A stretch of DNA of 64,000 bases from Hyphomicrobiales bacterium (GTDB taxonomy: Bacteria > Pseudomonadota > Alphaproteobacteria > Rhizobiales > CAJQND01). Both the position numbers and the translations under genes were made by a program. Positions 17,320 to 27,273 of the stretch are shown here, in pieces (position 1 is the first letter of the stretch; each line of letters starts with the position of its first letter). The notes under the pieces were generated by a model, which saw nothing but the letters and a program-made list of their open reading frames with translations, had not been told where the DNA came from and ran no database searches. The DNA lies in contig JANQOW010000066.1 of NCBI GenBank assembly GCA_028285595.1, forward strand, positions 64,350-128,349. Direction: 5' to 3'.

Positions 17320-18299
17320 GGGTGTTTGTGACGGGTGCTGGTGGCTTCTTGGGCCGAGCCACAGTTCAAAAACTTCTAGACGACGGTCACGAAGTTATTG
17401 CCATGGTGCGCTCACATGCCGGCAGTCCAGCTTGGCCACCCTCTGTTGAAGTCGTTCAGGCCGACTTACGCGTGCCCTCTCAGTATGAGGCGGCGCTGTC
17501 AGAAGCGGACGCCGTGGTCCATGTTGCGGCGGCAGTCGACGGTGATGAAGATCAGCAATTCAACTCGACGGTTCTGGCAACAGAAAAGTTCTTAGATGCA
17601 TTGGCGTGTTCAAGTGTTCGACGTGTTGTCCATATCAGCACCATCGCGATCTATGATTGGCACAACACGAAGGGAGAAATGAACGAGGATAGCCCGCTTT
17701 CTGAAAATGTTTACGAGCTTGGGCCTTACAGCATCGCCAAGATGTGGCAGGAGCGGATTGTTAAAGAAAAGGCCGAGTCGCATAACTGGCACCTAACGAT
17801 CCTCCGGCCAGGATTTGTTTGGGGATCGGAGCGACCGAATCTAGCTGGTATGGGCAGAACAATGGGACCAATTCATCTCATGTTTGGACCGTTTACGCGC
17901 TTACCCCTCACTTATGTGGAGAACTGTGCGCACTGTATCGCGAAGGCATTGCCGCGCGAACCTATGGCACCCGAAGTGTTTAATGTGTTTGACAGCGACA
18001 GTGTCCGTGTCTGGCAGTATTGCCGAGCCTATTTTCGAGCACAATCCAGACGGCAATTGCTGGTTCCCGTACCATACTATGTTGGCTTACTGACCGCTCA
18101 CCTCGCCGGCCTCACAAGTCGTATTCTGTTTGGACCAACCGGACGGCTACCCAGCCTTTTAGTTGCAAGGCGATACGAGTCCCAGTTCAAGCCCATCCGA
18201 TACAGTACTCGCAAGCTTCGTGAGGTGCTTAGTTGGACACCGCCCGTTAGCTTTAAGTCGGCGTTAGCAAAGGCGTTCGATGTGAAGGTTGGTCGTTAA
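17316..18299 (+). CDS. NAD-dependent sugar epimerase/dehydratase (extended SDR)
   Basis: A 327-residue extended short-chain dehydrogenase. The N-terminal dinucleotide site is VFVTGAGGFLGRATVQ; ADAVVHVAAAV follows, the catalytic region has HISTIAIYD and the Tyr-Lys pair in YSIAKMWQE, and the substrate loop has LRPGFVWGSERP. It acts in the cytoplasm on a nucleotide-activated sugar, but epimerase, reductase and dehydratase roles cannot be separated from sequence alone. It starts in the ATGA overlap with the oxidoreductase and is followed after three bases by a GT4 gene, so the four genes are one operon. Confidence 0.9.
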   Translation: MRVFVTGAGGFLGRATVQKLLDDGHEVIAMVRSHAGSPAWPPSVEVVQADLRVPSQYEAALSEADAVVHVAAAVDGDEDQQFNSTVLATEKFLDALACSSVRRVVHISTIAIYDWHNTKGEMNEDSPLSENVYELGPYSIAKMWQERIVKEKAESHNWHLTILRPGFVWGSERPNLAGMGRTMGPIHLMFGPFTRLPLTYVENCAHCIAKALPREPMAPEVFNVFDSDSVRVWQYCRAYFRAQSRRQLLVPVPYYVGLLTAHLAGLTSRILFGPTGRLPSLLVARRYESQFKPIRYSTRKLREVLSWTPPVSFKSALAKAFDVKVGR

Positions 18300-18302
18300 C
18301 AA

Positions 18303-19535
18303 ATGCCCGCAAAAGTAGGCTACATACTTCATCGCTTTCCCAGTCCGACGGACACGTTCATTCGGCGTGAGATAGAGGCAATTCGCCAACTTGGCACGTC
18401 TGTAGAGGTACTGTCTGTTTGGGGGCCCGGGCCAGAGGAAACTCCCTCCGACCTAATGCAACATTGGAAGAGCACCACATTCTATCTTCTCCCCGCTTCG
18501 CCCTTCAAGATTGCTTGGACCCTGTTGAGATGCGCCATCCTGAGGCCAATGCGACTGGTCGATACGATTTGGACTGCCCTTCAGACTCGCAAGCCAGGAC
18601 TTAAGGGGCTGGTCTATCAATTGTTCTATCTTGTAGAAGCGCTTCTGGCCGCCGACATCGCCATTAGCAGGGGCTACAACCATCTCCATAATCACATTGG
18701 CGACCAAAGCGGGACAGTCACGTTGCTTGCCGCACGCTACTCCCAGACGAGTTTCAGCATCACATTCCATGGATGGCCGGTTTTCTTCGATGCGTACAAC
18801 TCGAAACTGAAAGAGAAGGTGCTGGCTTCCAGCTTCACGCGTTGCATTAGTTACTTTTGCCGAAGTCAACTCATGCTTTTTTCGGGCACCAGCAATAGGG
18901 ATCCATTCAAGGTTGTCCATTGCGGGCTCGACCTGGCCAGATATCCCTATCGACCACCGAAGCCGGAAGTTAGGAAGATATTTTGCGCCGCCAGGCTTTC
19001 GCCTGAAAAGGGGTTGGAAGTTCTTATTGAAGCAGTGCGGGACCTGTTGCAGCAAGGGTTCGATCTAGAGCTTCAACTTGCTGGCGACGGGCCCTCCAGA
19101 CCTCAACTGCAAGACTTTTGTGAGCAGTGGGGGATCACCGAAAACGTTCGTTTCTTGGGATACCTAAGCGAAGAAGGCATTGTTGAGGCGCTAACCGAGA
19201 GTGATCTTTTTGTATTACCGAGCTTCGTTGAAGGGTTGCCAGTTTCCGCCATGGAAGCGATGGCCGTTGGTGTTCCGGTGATCTGTACGAACATTGCCGG
19301 AACCGCAGAACTGGTTGAGCCGGACGCAACCGGACTGCTCATTAAGCCAGCGAATGTGAACGCTCTCGTTGAAGCAATCCAATTCATGATCTCTGACTTT
19401 GGCGCGCGCAAGCGTTACTCCTTAGCCGGGCGAAAGAAGGTTGAGGCGGAGTTCGATCTTCACGTCGAAGCGAAGAAGCTGCAATCTTGCTTTGAGGCAA
19501 ACCACACTTGGCCGCACCGGGACCCTTTCAGTTAA
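18303..19535 (+). CDS. GT4 family glycosyltransferase (colanic-acid WcaL type)
   Basis: A 410-residue GT-B glycosyltransferase resembling WcaL-type enzymes. The start MPAKVGYILHRFPSPTDTFIRREI is characteristic of that subgroup (YxxxxFPxxSETFI-like). The donor domain has VVHCGLDLARYP, AARLSPEKGLEVLIEA, LQLAGDGPSRPQLQDF and PSFVEGLPVSAMEAMAVGVP. Last gene of the operon that starts at 15146; it converges on the GH9 gene with a 47-bp spacer. Probably adds one sugar to the repeat unit made by this locus; donor and acceptor unknown. Confidence 0.9.
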   Translation: MPAKVGYILHRFPSPTDTFIRREIEAIRQLGTSVEVLSVWGPGPEETPSDLMQHWKSTTFYLLPASPFKIAWTLLRCAILRPMRLVDTIWTALQTRKPGLKGLVYQLFYLVEALLAADIAISRGYNHLHNHIGDQSGTVTLLAARYSQTSFSITFHGWPVFFDAYNSKLKEKVLASSFTRCISYFCRSQLMLFSGTSNRDPFKVVHCGLDLARYPYRPPKPEVRKIFCAARLSPEKGLEVLIEAVRDLLQQGFDLELQLAGDGPSRPQLQDFCEQWGITENVRFLGYLSEEGIVEALTESDLFVLPSFVEGLPVSAMEAMAVGVPVICTNIAGTAELVEPDATGLLIKPANVNALVEAIQFMISDFGARKRYSLAGRKKVEAEFDLHVEAKKLQSCFEANHTWPHRDPFS

Positions 19536-19582
19536 GCGTGCACACACACTACTAAATGCGCCAGCTTCTCAGCCCCCCGGAG

Positions 19583-22081
19583 CTACTTCCGGTTCCACCC
19601 ATCCAGATAGATCCACATCGCCGCGGTGGTGGCGATGGTTTGGTGGATTGTGTACTCGGAGGACATAACCATTCGAGGGTGCTCTATAAAATACTCGAAA
19701 ATGGGAAGAGCGGTTCTGTGTGGTTCGACGCGCCGTGTTGGAACTTCATTGGATAACGGCGCCCACTTGGGACCCCACAACCACCAATAATCAGTCGCGG
19801 CGGGATCCGCCCAACCATAGACTGTTATTCCCTTAGGGGCTGGCACGCCGGCGGCGATGGAGTTTTCGTGTAGAGGTGACTTGGGCCACCGATGCCCAAG
19901 TCCGATTGTAAAACTCATACCCATTTGGTTAGCGCCCAAGATATGAGCTGAACCGTCCAACATAGCAGCCAATAGTTCGTCCCGCACCGCACCCATGCTG
20001 TGCGCTCGAATCAACGAACCAATTTCCGTCAGATTTGGTGCGAGCCCCGCTCCCCACCTCATAGGCGCATCACGATGTTTGAGAGATTTGTAGGCCCATT
20101 TCGCTTGGGGCTTGACGATATACCGCTCAGCAAACGTGCTAATGTTACTTCTGATCTGCTCGAGCAGATCTTCACTACGTCCACTGTGGCTCCCGATTAG
20201 ATACTCCCAACCTGCGTTAAACCGAGAACCATACAAGTACAATCCCATCTTGAATTCGTCTTCTACAGCATTCCTGAAAACGGTTTTCCCGTTCAGTCTG
20301 TGCAAAGTCGCCGCCGCCCACAGGCGATGGCCTGATTGGATCCTCAAAACTGTTAGAAAGCGAGTTTCCTGATTCTCCTTGAAGCCACCCAGTAGGCGAA
20401 TGGCTTCTGCGTACGCTTTTCTTGGCTCAGAAGAAAACTGCGCCGCCCAATTCCAGGCACGCAACGCACTTGCGGCGTATAGGTCGGACAACTCCCGTTC
20501 CTCTATAGACTTGAGGACGATTGCGAGTTTTGCGGCAGCCGCAGCATAAGCGTAAGTGGAGCTGGGATCTGGCGCATAGCTGAACAGTGTTTTCGATTCC
20601 AACCAACACGGCTCCCGAAAACTCGGGCCTCCGCTCGATTCAACACCGCCTGAGACTGCGCCATCGCTCCTTTGCAAGCGACGAAAAAAATCTATGTTCC
20701 AAATTGCTTCATCAACAATGTCAGGCAGTTTACGATCGCGATAGGCAGGGTGAGGCAGGACTTCACTGCTTTCAGGTATCCCAAAGCTCGTGTTCCGGAC
20801 AACTTCCGGCAGCAGCTCAAACAAATCCAAAAGCATGTAGCTTGCCGAAAGGTGCTGAATGCGGCGATCCCAGTCACCCGCGTCATGATAGCCACCCCAG
20901 GCATCGGATACGATTTCCCCGGTTATCCACGGGCGCTTCGCAGCTTCAGAGAAGGGCACGAAACCGCCACCTTCACCACTCATGGCAAAGGGAAGCTTAC
21001 TTTGATAAACCGTTACACCGCTCGCCTCTGTTAGACATTCTGGGCGGTGGTAGCCAAAACGCCCGTCGAGTTTCAAACCACTTCTCTGATGGTAAAGGCC
21101 GGCCAAGGAAACTTGAGCAGCCCGGCGCCAGACATCATCGGCAATTTCAAATGGGTCGGAGACACCGAGGCCGGCTATTCTAATCCTGTAGGTGCCGGGT
21201 TTTGGGGATTGCCATGCGCTGTAATCCAGGTCGAAAACAAAGGTAGCTGCGCGGTTCGCTTTGTATTGTGACCCGTCAGCTCTTTTGTAGGTTATAAGTC
21301 CAGCACTGATGCCGTTTCCCGGCTCCGGATCCAGGGGGCCTGTACGTAACTTCACGCGCCCAGTAAAAACCGGTTTCCCGCGATCATCCACCACTTGAAA
21401 CCTGTCGATCCCATATCGGCGAAAATCAACAGAACCATTTCGAGGACCATTGGGTAACCAGAGTGCCAGGTATGCATGTTTCGAGATATCGCTCGGACGG
21501 TGACCCAGCTGTGTGGCACGAATGGCAGACGCGCGAGTTTTGTTGTCATCAAATGTGAAATGCGTCGGTCGTAAACTCTCAAGCGGCCACGCAATGGTGT
21601 AAGCGCCTGGACTTAACGGAGAATCCAGTTTCAGGAAGACAAAGTGGGCAAAACTGACCAGGTAGCCGTTCTTGGAATAGCCTGTGCTCCATGGTACGGA
21701 CTTTCTGTAAACCGCCACCACACGGCGCCCACCAATGGCACCGTATTTCTCCGCTTGATCAATAGTTTGGCGGTCTAGGGGCTTTAATTCCGCAGTATCC
21801 TCCAACCGAAAATAGTTGCGTTTTGGACCTATAACGGCTCCCGTTCGACCATCTGGCAAGATGGTCCATCGCGACCTACTCGCTTCCACCGACTTGTTCA
21901 GTTTCACAATATTTCCGAGTTTAACTTCAGGTTCCCGGATCTCAACTCTGATGACGTTCGGAGTTGCCATTGTGATTTCATGTATTTCGAGAACGGAAGA
22001 TGCCTGAGCCTTATTGATGAACAAGACAGCCCAAAAAACACAAAATGAAAATATAATACGATCCTTCAATTCAAAGCTCAT
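19583..22081 (-). CDS. Secreted glycoside hydrolase family 9 (endoglucanase-like)
   Basis: An 832-residue exported glycosidase. From the ATG at 22079-22081 it begins with a signal peptide (hydrophobic IIFSFCVFWAVLFI, cleavage after KAQA); in-frame starts at 22108 (ATG) and 22123 (TTG) are possible. Residues about 25-320 contain Ig-like beta domains of the CelD_N kind, and about 330-832 an (alpha/alpha)6 barrel of GH9. Catalytic Asp residues lie in YHDAGDWDR (about 398-404), the family His region in GLGHRWPKSPLHE, and the general acid is probably Glu in SSEYTIH (about 805). GH9 enzymes cleave beta-1,4-glucans and some related polymers. Its place directly downstream of a flippase suggests trimming or release of the polysaccharide made here rather than feeding. 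Confidence 0.85.
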   Translation of the reverse strand: MSFELKDRIIFSFCVFWAVLFINKAQASSVLEIHEITMATPNVIRVEIREPEVKLGNIVKLNKSVEASRSRWTILPDGRTGAVIGPKRNYFRLEDTAELKPLDRQTIDQAEKYGAIGGRRVVAVYRKSVPWSTGYSKNGYLVSFAHFVFLKLDSPLSPGAYTIAWPLESLRPTHFTFDDNKTRASAIRATQLGHRPSDISKHAYLALWLPNGPRNGSVDFRRYGIDRFQVVDDRGKPVFTGRVKLRTGPLDPEPGNGISAGLITYKRADGSQYKANRAATFVFDLDYSAWQSPKPGTYRIRIAGLGVSDPFEIADDVWRRAAQVSLAGLYHQRSGLKLDGRFGYHRPECLTEASGVTVYQSKLPFAMSGEGGGFVPFSEAAKRPWITGEIVSDAWGGYHDAGDWDRRIQHLSASYMLLDLFELLPEVVRNTSFGIPESSEVLPHPAYRDRKLPDIVDEAIWNIDFFRRLQRSDGAVSGGVESSGGPSFREPCWLESKTLFSYAPDPSSTYAYAAAAAKLAIVLKSIEERELSDLYAASALRAWNWAAQFSSEPRKAYAEAIRLLGGFKENQETRFLTVLRIQSGHRLWAAATLHRLNGKTVFRNAVEDEFKMGLYLYGSRFNAGWEYLIGSHSGRSEDLLEQIRSNISTFAERYIVKPQAKWAYKSLKHRDAPMRWGAGLAPNLTEIGSLIRAHSMGAVRDELLAAMLDGSAHILGANQMGMSFTIGLGHRWPKSPLHENSIAAGVPAPKGITVYGWADPAATDYWWLWGPKWAPLSNEVPTRRVEPHRTALPIFEYFIEHPRMVMSSEYTIHQTIATTAAMWIYLDGWNRK

Positions 22082-22136
22082 AGAATTCGTTTTATATTCA
22101 TGAATCATAAAGAATGATTTCAATGCAATTTTGGTA

Positions 22137-23453
22137 TCAAATTAGAACGTTTAACAAAAAATACGATGCGCCCCCCAATACAATTACAAAAACATCAAAC
22201 CTCAAATCACTTAGTTGTATTTTTTGAGCACCGAAAATTGAAACAAACAGTGATCCAACATGACTCAAGGAATACGCGACTGCAATTCCGTGCGCTCCGA
22301 ATGCGGAGTAGCATGGCATGAGCAAAACCGCGAAAATCAAAATCGATATGGCACTACCGAAAGTCGTATATTTAACTTGGTCAGCAGCCAGATTGTATAC
22401 CCGGTAGGACTCGTCAAAGATACGAACCACAGACCCTGCCAGCAAGACCGTCAAGAACTCAATCGAAGGCCAGTATGTTTCTGGGTAGATTAGGCGGAAA
22501 AATGGCTCTGCCAGGACGGCAGCCAGTGCGATGCTCATTACGCAAACGAGCATCAAACGACGCCGATAGTCACGCAATCCTTCGCGGTCGGCGTCAGTTT
22601 CTCTTAAGACTTTTGAAGAAAGAGGAAAAACAATCTTGGCGATCCATGTTTGCACCGCTTGGACCGGCAAGGCCGCCCACATGAATCCGATCGAATAAAA
22701 GCCGACCACATCTAGCGGCACGAGTTTTGCCAAACTCAATCGGTCAATCTGACCGGCCAAAAATATCAACATGCTGGTTAGAAAGATCCACTTTCCAAAG
22801 TGTATGATTTCCCACGCGCATTCGCGCTCCCAGCCAAATTTCGCCTTCCATTTTGGGAAGATGAAGTGACTTGAGACCATCACGGCTGCGGCGTTGACAA
22901 GATGACCCGCTACGATTGCCCAAACTGTTGGAGAAAACCAAGCCCAGCCAATCATTACACAAATGGCGAGCAGATGAGACGCAAGCCGCGCAACCGTAAC
23001 ACGCCCCATCCAAAGCTGTCTCGTCGCAAGCGCGGGTGCATTCGATGAGAACCCATCAAGCATCGGGCAGATGGCTATGATCAATAAGATTTCGTACAGC
23101 TCAGGTTTACCGTAGAACTGCGAGACGGGCCCGGCCAGCGCCACCACCACACCCGAAATCAAGATTCCGCGGAGGACTTTGATGGTCCATGCGGTCTTCA
23201 CAAACGGCAGCTTGTCTCCACGCCGGTTCTGAATCAGGGAGGCATCTATGCCAACGTCGGACAGCATTTCCAGGCCGGTGAGCAGAATAACCACGATTGC
23301 CATCAAACCAAAAGCGTCCGGCGCCAAGAGGCGTGTCAGCATAAGGTTGCTTGCAAGACGAAATAATTGAGTCAAAGCGAACCCAGACGCTGTCCACAAA
23401 GACGGTCGAAGCAGCGGACTGCTCGCAAAGTTCGCTATCAGGGCTCTAGGCAT
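22137..23453 (-). CDS. Wzx-type polysaccharide flippase
   Basis: A 438-residue integral membrane protein with about twelve to fourteen hydrophobic segments and few charged residues between them, of the MOP/Polysacc_synt superfamily. Characteristic N-terminal features are ASGFALTQLFRLASNLMLTRLLAPDAFGLMA and the downstream GIDASLIQN, as in WzxC-like exporters. Such proteins move undecaprenyl-linked repeat units from cytoplasm to periplasm. It is the only flippase I see in the window, so it may serve more than one of the nearby glycosyltransferase sets. The GH9 gene follows downstream on the same strand with a very short spacer. Confidence 0.92.
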   Translation of the reverse strand: MPRALIANFASSPLLRPSLWTASGFALTQLFRLASNLMLTRLLAPDAFGLMAIVVILLTGLEMLSDVGIDASLIQNRRGDKLPFVKTAWTIKVLRGILISGVVVALAGPVSQFYGKPELYEILLIIAICPMLDGFSSNAPALATRQLWMGRVTVARLASHLLAICVMIGWAWFSPTVWAIVAGHLVNAAAVMVSSHFIFPKWKAKFGWERECAWEIIHFGKWIFLTSMLIFLAGQIDRLSLAKLVPLDVVGFYSIGFMWAALPVQAVQTWIAKIVFPLSSKVLRETDADREGLRDYRRRLMLVCVMSIALAAVLAEPFFRLIYPETYWPSIEFLTVLLAGSVVRIFDESYRVYNLAADQVKYTTFGSAISILIFAVLLMPCYSAFGAHGIAVAYSLSHVGSLFVSIFGAQKIQLSDLRFDVFVIVLGGASYFLLNVLI

Positions 23454-23614
23454 TCACCCGCGCCCATATCGACAAGGGCTGACCTTGGCATTCTGCAGTT
23501 CGTGAATTGTCATTTGTACAGGAGGCCCATCTCAGGATCAGGAAGCCATGGAAGTACTATTGAGGCAAATACACTTTACTGGCCTCATACGTCACCAGGT
23601 CCCTGAGGTTCAGG

Positions 23615-24319
23615 TTAATCTAAAGGCCTCTTTGCAAACACCAAAATCACATCTGCATCGTCGAGTCTCCTCCTGGTCACAAAATTCATCAACCGGAGCA
23701 CACATCCAAAGGCATAATCCAATTTCGGAAGGCGTTCCCTCAGCAGATCGCGGTGCCGGCTTTCATAAGGCGCAAAATAGAGGGCTGACAGGTCACGATT
23801 CTTGCCCCACTCCAAGAGACGATCTGGAGCTACATCTTTGTGATGAACAGTGGGAAACGGCGCATGGCCAGGTTGCCCAGCAAACTCTCGGCCCAAAATG
23901 TACTTATAGACAAAAACGTGAAAAAAATGCGGCGTATGGCCGACAATCATCCCTTGTAACGATCTAATATTTGGAAACGAGAGTATTAAGATTCCATCAC
24001 TCTTCAATGACGGCAATAAGTTGTTCAATACTAACTTCGGATCTTCAAGGTGCTCCAGCACATCCCATGCGATCACAATATCATAGGCGTCTTTTTCCAG
24101 TTCGATCTGATGCAAATCACACAGTATCTTCACATCTGCATATTCGTTGTTCTCCAACTGCTCAGGTGAGATGTCGAGGAGAGTGATTTTGTGGCTAACT
24201 TCAATCGGCACATGCGCCAACGAGCCACCGCCAGCTTCCAACACATCAATATTATCCCGCCCGATCTCCCAGTTGCGAACTGTCTTCATCAATCCAGCAT
24301 AAGCTTCGTCATAAGTCAT
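23615..24319 (-). CDS. SAM-dependent methyltransferase, class I
   Basis: A 234-residue Rossmann-fold methyltransferase. Motif I is VLEAGGGSLAHV (acidic and glycine-rich SAM loop), motif II LLDISPEQL, and the post-I region IVIAWDVLEHLEDP is typical of Methyltransf_11/23 enzymes; ILILSFPNI follows. It probably methylates a sugar of the repeat unit or a chain end, judging only from its place between flippase and polymerase genes. The start lacks a strong ribosome binding site, so a slightly different N-terminus is possible. Confidence 0.85.
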   Translation of the reverse strand: MTYDEAYAGLMKTVRNWEIGRDNIDVLEAGGGSLAHVPIEVSHKITLLDISPEQLENNEYADVKILCDLHQIELEKDAYDIVIAWDVLEHLEDPKLVLNNLLPSLKSDGILILSFPNIRSLQGMIVGHTPHFFHVFVYKYILGREFAGQPGHAPFPTVHHKDVAPDRLLEWGKNRDLSALYFAPYESRHRDLLRERLPKLDYAFGCVLRLMNFVTRRRLDDADVILVFAKRPLD

Positions 24320-24660
24320 CGGTATCTAGTTCCCTCAAGTCCAAGTTGCTTGATTGCGCCGCATGTGCTCGGCGTAGGGGGCTCGCCGACTTTTGGTGAC
24401 CTCCAAGGGCCCCCACGACCGGCAAACTGCAGGTCCAAATATGCTTATTGTCGAAGACATTAGGACGTGATCATTCAATTATCACTGCAGGTCATAGTCG
24501 ATCAATGCGTTTAACGCGAAGGCTGCTTGGCCAAGGCTCATCCGAAGTACCAGCCTTCGCCGCTTCTTTCTGTGCGTATCGTACGACCCAAGGCCTCTTG
24601 GTGCCGAGCGCACTTTGAAGCCGCACCGCTCTGAACGCGCGCCGGCGCCAAAGCCATCCG
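24320..24660. other. Intergenic stretch without recognisable gene
   Basis: A 340-bp GC-rich spacer between two minus-strand genes. Short frames exist on the minus strand but their predicted peptides are Arg/Trp-rich and without any family feature. No terminator with a T-run is visible. It may carry the promoter of the methyltransferase gene. Confidence 0.3.
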
Positions 24661-25992
24661 TCAATCATCCAAGTGCCTCCGCCTTGCTTTGACTTCCGAT
24701 GCTTTTTCGGACAATTCGGCCTGTCCTGCTTGCTGCGCAAGGCAGGCGATAATCCCCACTAAACTGACATAAATGAACTGGACTTTGTCTAAAAGGAAAA
24801 CCCATTCATAATACGAATGAACATAAGTGATAAATATACATACACCCAGCCCAAGAAGTATGCCATAATTCTTATCTCTCCTATATTTCCATCCATTAAA
24901 TATTGCCACTTTTAACGGCTGCCAAAGCAAAATCAGAAGGGCAATTAGGCCGAAATATCCAATCTCAGCTAGTGAAAGGTAGTAAATATTATGCACCATA
25001 TTTTTGCGGCTTTGATATCTGCTCGCAACTCCACCCCGGTCGTAATACCCATCAACATTTGCCACGACAGTAAAGTTATTTGCCCCTATGCCAAATGGAT
25101 GATCGTTAGACATAAGCTGAGAGGTCTTTATCATCGCAGCCCGCTCATCATAATCACCTAGAGCCTCCAGACCAGCAAAGCGCTGTTCCAACGTGCCCCA
25201 AACAAAAGGAGTGAGAGCGGCGGCAATCACAATTCCGGCGATCCCAATTAGTAGTTTTCGAGGATTAAAATCGTATGTCAAATACAATAGATATATAAAC
25301 GAGAAGCCAATAAACCCTAACCCCAACGTGGCGCGAGAAGCTGTAAGAGATATAGTCACGCATCCCGCAATCAATCCGGCGGCTAATATTTTAGACTTAC
25401 TCGAAAGGTACGAAGAAAATATTGCAAGAGCCATAAGGTTTACGACAAGTCCCAGTTGATTTTGGTGACCGTACCCGCCAACGGCAGGAAACATTCCATT
25501 AAGAAACACTTGCTTCACAGAGATGATGGCTTGGAAAACTAATCCAATGCTCATGCCAATCAAAACAAGATCGATGTTGTCTCTATTTTGACAAACGCGT
25601 AAAATGATAATGTAGAGAACAAAAACTCGTAACAGTTGCCATACATAGAACAGCACAGGCTGTGTCAGGTTGCTGTTTGCAGCTGAGAGTAACACAGCCG
25701 CAAAATAAATAATCATTGGCCAGAGGAACGGAATCCGTCCCTTTGTCCTGGGGTAGGCAATCAACATGGACAACACCAGAATGTCTAGCGCCGAAAACAG
25801 GATCCCTTTTGTGAATCCAGGCCACCACCCCCAATCTACAAGAGCAATGTCGAGTTCCGGCACTGTCGCCACAACCGAAGGCAACAGCCCCAATGCAACC
25901 ACACCTAACCGCATGTTTTGTGGTTTCGAACGCAGCCAAGCAGCCAATGGAATGATCGCAACAAGCGAGATGATTGCTAGCAGCCACTTCAA
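24661..25992 (-). CDS. O-antigen ligase/Wzy-type polymerase
   Basis: A 443-residue polytopic membrane protein with about eleven hydrophobic segments. A large periplasmic loop near residues 280-345 contains DHPFGIGANNF and NMVHNIYYLSLAEIGYFG, the N-H-N-type signature of the Wzy_C/O-antigen ligase family. It would join lipid-linked repeat units in the periplasm or ligate the polymer to its carrier. The start is a TTG preceded by GGGAA; the first ATG is 26 codons further in. Base composition is more AT-rich than the adjacent genes, as is common for polymerase genes carried with variable sugar loci. Confidence 0.87.
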   Translation of the reverse strand: MKWLLAIISLVAIIPLAAWLRSKPQNMRLGVVALGLLPSVVATVPELDIALVDWGWWPGFTKGILFSALDILVLSMLIAYPRTKGRIPFLWPMIIYFAAVLLSAANSNLTQPVLFYVWQLLRVFVLYIIILRVCQNRDNIDLVLIGMSIGLVFQAIISVKQVFLNGMFPAVGGYGHQNQLGLVVNLMALAIFSSYLSSKSKILAAGLIAGCVTISLTASRATLGLGFIGFSFIYLLYLTYDFNPRKLLIGIAGIVIAAALTPFVWGTLEQRFAGLEALGDYDERAAMIKTSQLMSNDHPFGIGANNFTVVANVDGYYDRGGVASRYQSRKNMVHNIYYLSLAEIGYFGLIALLILLWQPLKVAIFNGWKYRRDKNYGILLGLGVCIFITYVHSYYEWVFLLDKVQFIYVSLVGIIACLAQQAGQAELSEKASEVKARRRHLDD

Positions 25993-26493
25993 TCGGAAAT
26001 TCCCAACTATTTGGATAGAAGTTCAAGGGGATGCGGATCCCCAACCCTACAGATTCATCCGTTCACATAACACACAGAGTGTTAATTCATCTGCAATCAA
26101 AGCGTTTGGACAACTTTAATATGGATGGCATCTAAGTTTGACTCTTTTTTGAGGCTGCAGATTGGGCGTTTGTGACAGTTCAAGGGATGGCAGTGAGAAC
26201 CGTGCCACGTCAGCTGTTCTTCTGCCTCGACCTCACTGCGAGGTGGAGCACTATCTCGCGCATTCAAAGGGGTGTGCTGATTTCGCTCGGAACCGCCAGG
26301 TTTCATCCCTTGTGAATGTCTAAACGTGCAAGAGATGGATGGAGGCACTCCCTTAAGGCCGCATGGGATCGGAGGTTAAGCTTTTCAGTTTTTCGGACTT
26401 GGCATGGCAAGGATATCATGGGCATGATCAACAGATTGCGGGGTTGGCGACTTGCCGGCTCAGCACATTACCTTAGTACGAAAGCTATTCAGA
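25993..26493. promoter_or_regulatory. Divergent intergenic region
   Basis: About 500 bases between the minus-strand polymerase gene and the plus-strand GT25 gene. Short frames in it show no domain features. It should contain promoters for both directions, but I see no convincing paired -35/-10 elements or operators. Confidence 0.3.
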
Positions 26494-27273
26494 ATGCTTA
26501 GAAGCAAGTTCTCTAGATCGGGATCGGAAGTATCTAACGACGATATTGGAGTTGAGCTTCTAAAGGTCTTCGACTCCCTATTCGTGATCAATCTGCGCAC
26601 TCGGACTGATCGCAGGAAGGAAATTGAGGAACAACTTGCTCAGATTGGGCTCACATTTAACGATACGACGGTCAGGCTTTTTGACGCTGAGCGGCCTACA
26701 ACACCTGGCCCATGGACTTCAATTGGCGCGCGAGGCTGCTTCATGAGCCATTTAGGCATAATTCAGACTGCACAAAGAGAAAGCTTAGAGAGCATTGCGA
26801 TCATCGAAGACGATATGGATTGGACAACCGATTTCCTTTCCAGTCCGAGTGACACAATCAGTCAAATTGCTAAAGATAACTGGAGTTACCTGCATGGCGG
26901 GACAACAGGTAACATTGTGAGTTCACAGGTCCCCAAAGCAATGCCAGTTGCCCCTAAAGCCCACCTTCATGCTAGCCATTTCATTGGCCTTCGCGGCCGG
27001 GCGCTTGAACTTATTGGAGATTACCTCGTCTCCATGACTGAGCGGCCCAGAGAAGATCCAAAGGGCGGCCCGATGCCCATCGACGGAGCATACCATTGGT
27101 TTCGGAGCGACCATCCAGAACTTGTTGGGGCGGTCTGCACGCCTGGAATCGCCGCCCAGCGAAGCTCAAAATCCGATATAACCCCGAAGGTCCATGATAG
27201 AATTCCCGGCGTCTCCACATTAGCCTCGGCCTTCAGACGCCTCGCGCGCAAAGCCACCTCTAAAAAGGCATAG
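26494..27273 (+). CDS. Glycosyltransferase family 25 (LPS-type)
   Basis: A 259-residue protein from the ATG at 26494; a TTG at 26452 would extend it by 14 residues. The core begins FDSLFVINLRTRTDRRKEIEEQL, the hallmark of GT25 enzymes, followed by ARGCFMSHLGIIQ, the metal-binding EDDMDW (residues about 110-115) and the C-terminal DGAYHWF. GT25 enzymes usually add galactose or glucose to lipopolysaccharide cores or to polysaccharide side chains in the cytoplasm. It stands alone between divergent and convergent neighbours, so it has its own promoter. Upstream bases give only a weak ribosome binding site, which keeps the start uncertain. Confidence 0.85.
   Translation: MLRSKFSRSGSEVSNDDIGVELLKVFDSLFVINLRTRTDRRKEIEEQLAQIGLTFNDTTVRLFDAERPTTPGPWTSIGARGCFMSHLGIIQTAQRESLESIAIIEDDMDWTTDFLSSPSDTISQIAKDNWSYLHGGTTGNIVSSQVPKAMPVAPKAHLHASHFIGLRGRALELIGDYLVSMTERPREDPKGGPMPIDGAYHWFRSDHPELVGAVCTPGIAAQRSSKSDITPKVHDRIPGVSTLASAFRRLARKATSKKA

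Noticed and set aside
26097-26348. 83-codon minus-strand frame, considered as a transposase remnant
   Set aside because: No transposase motif, no terminal repeats and no target duplication could be found.
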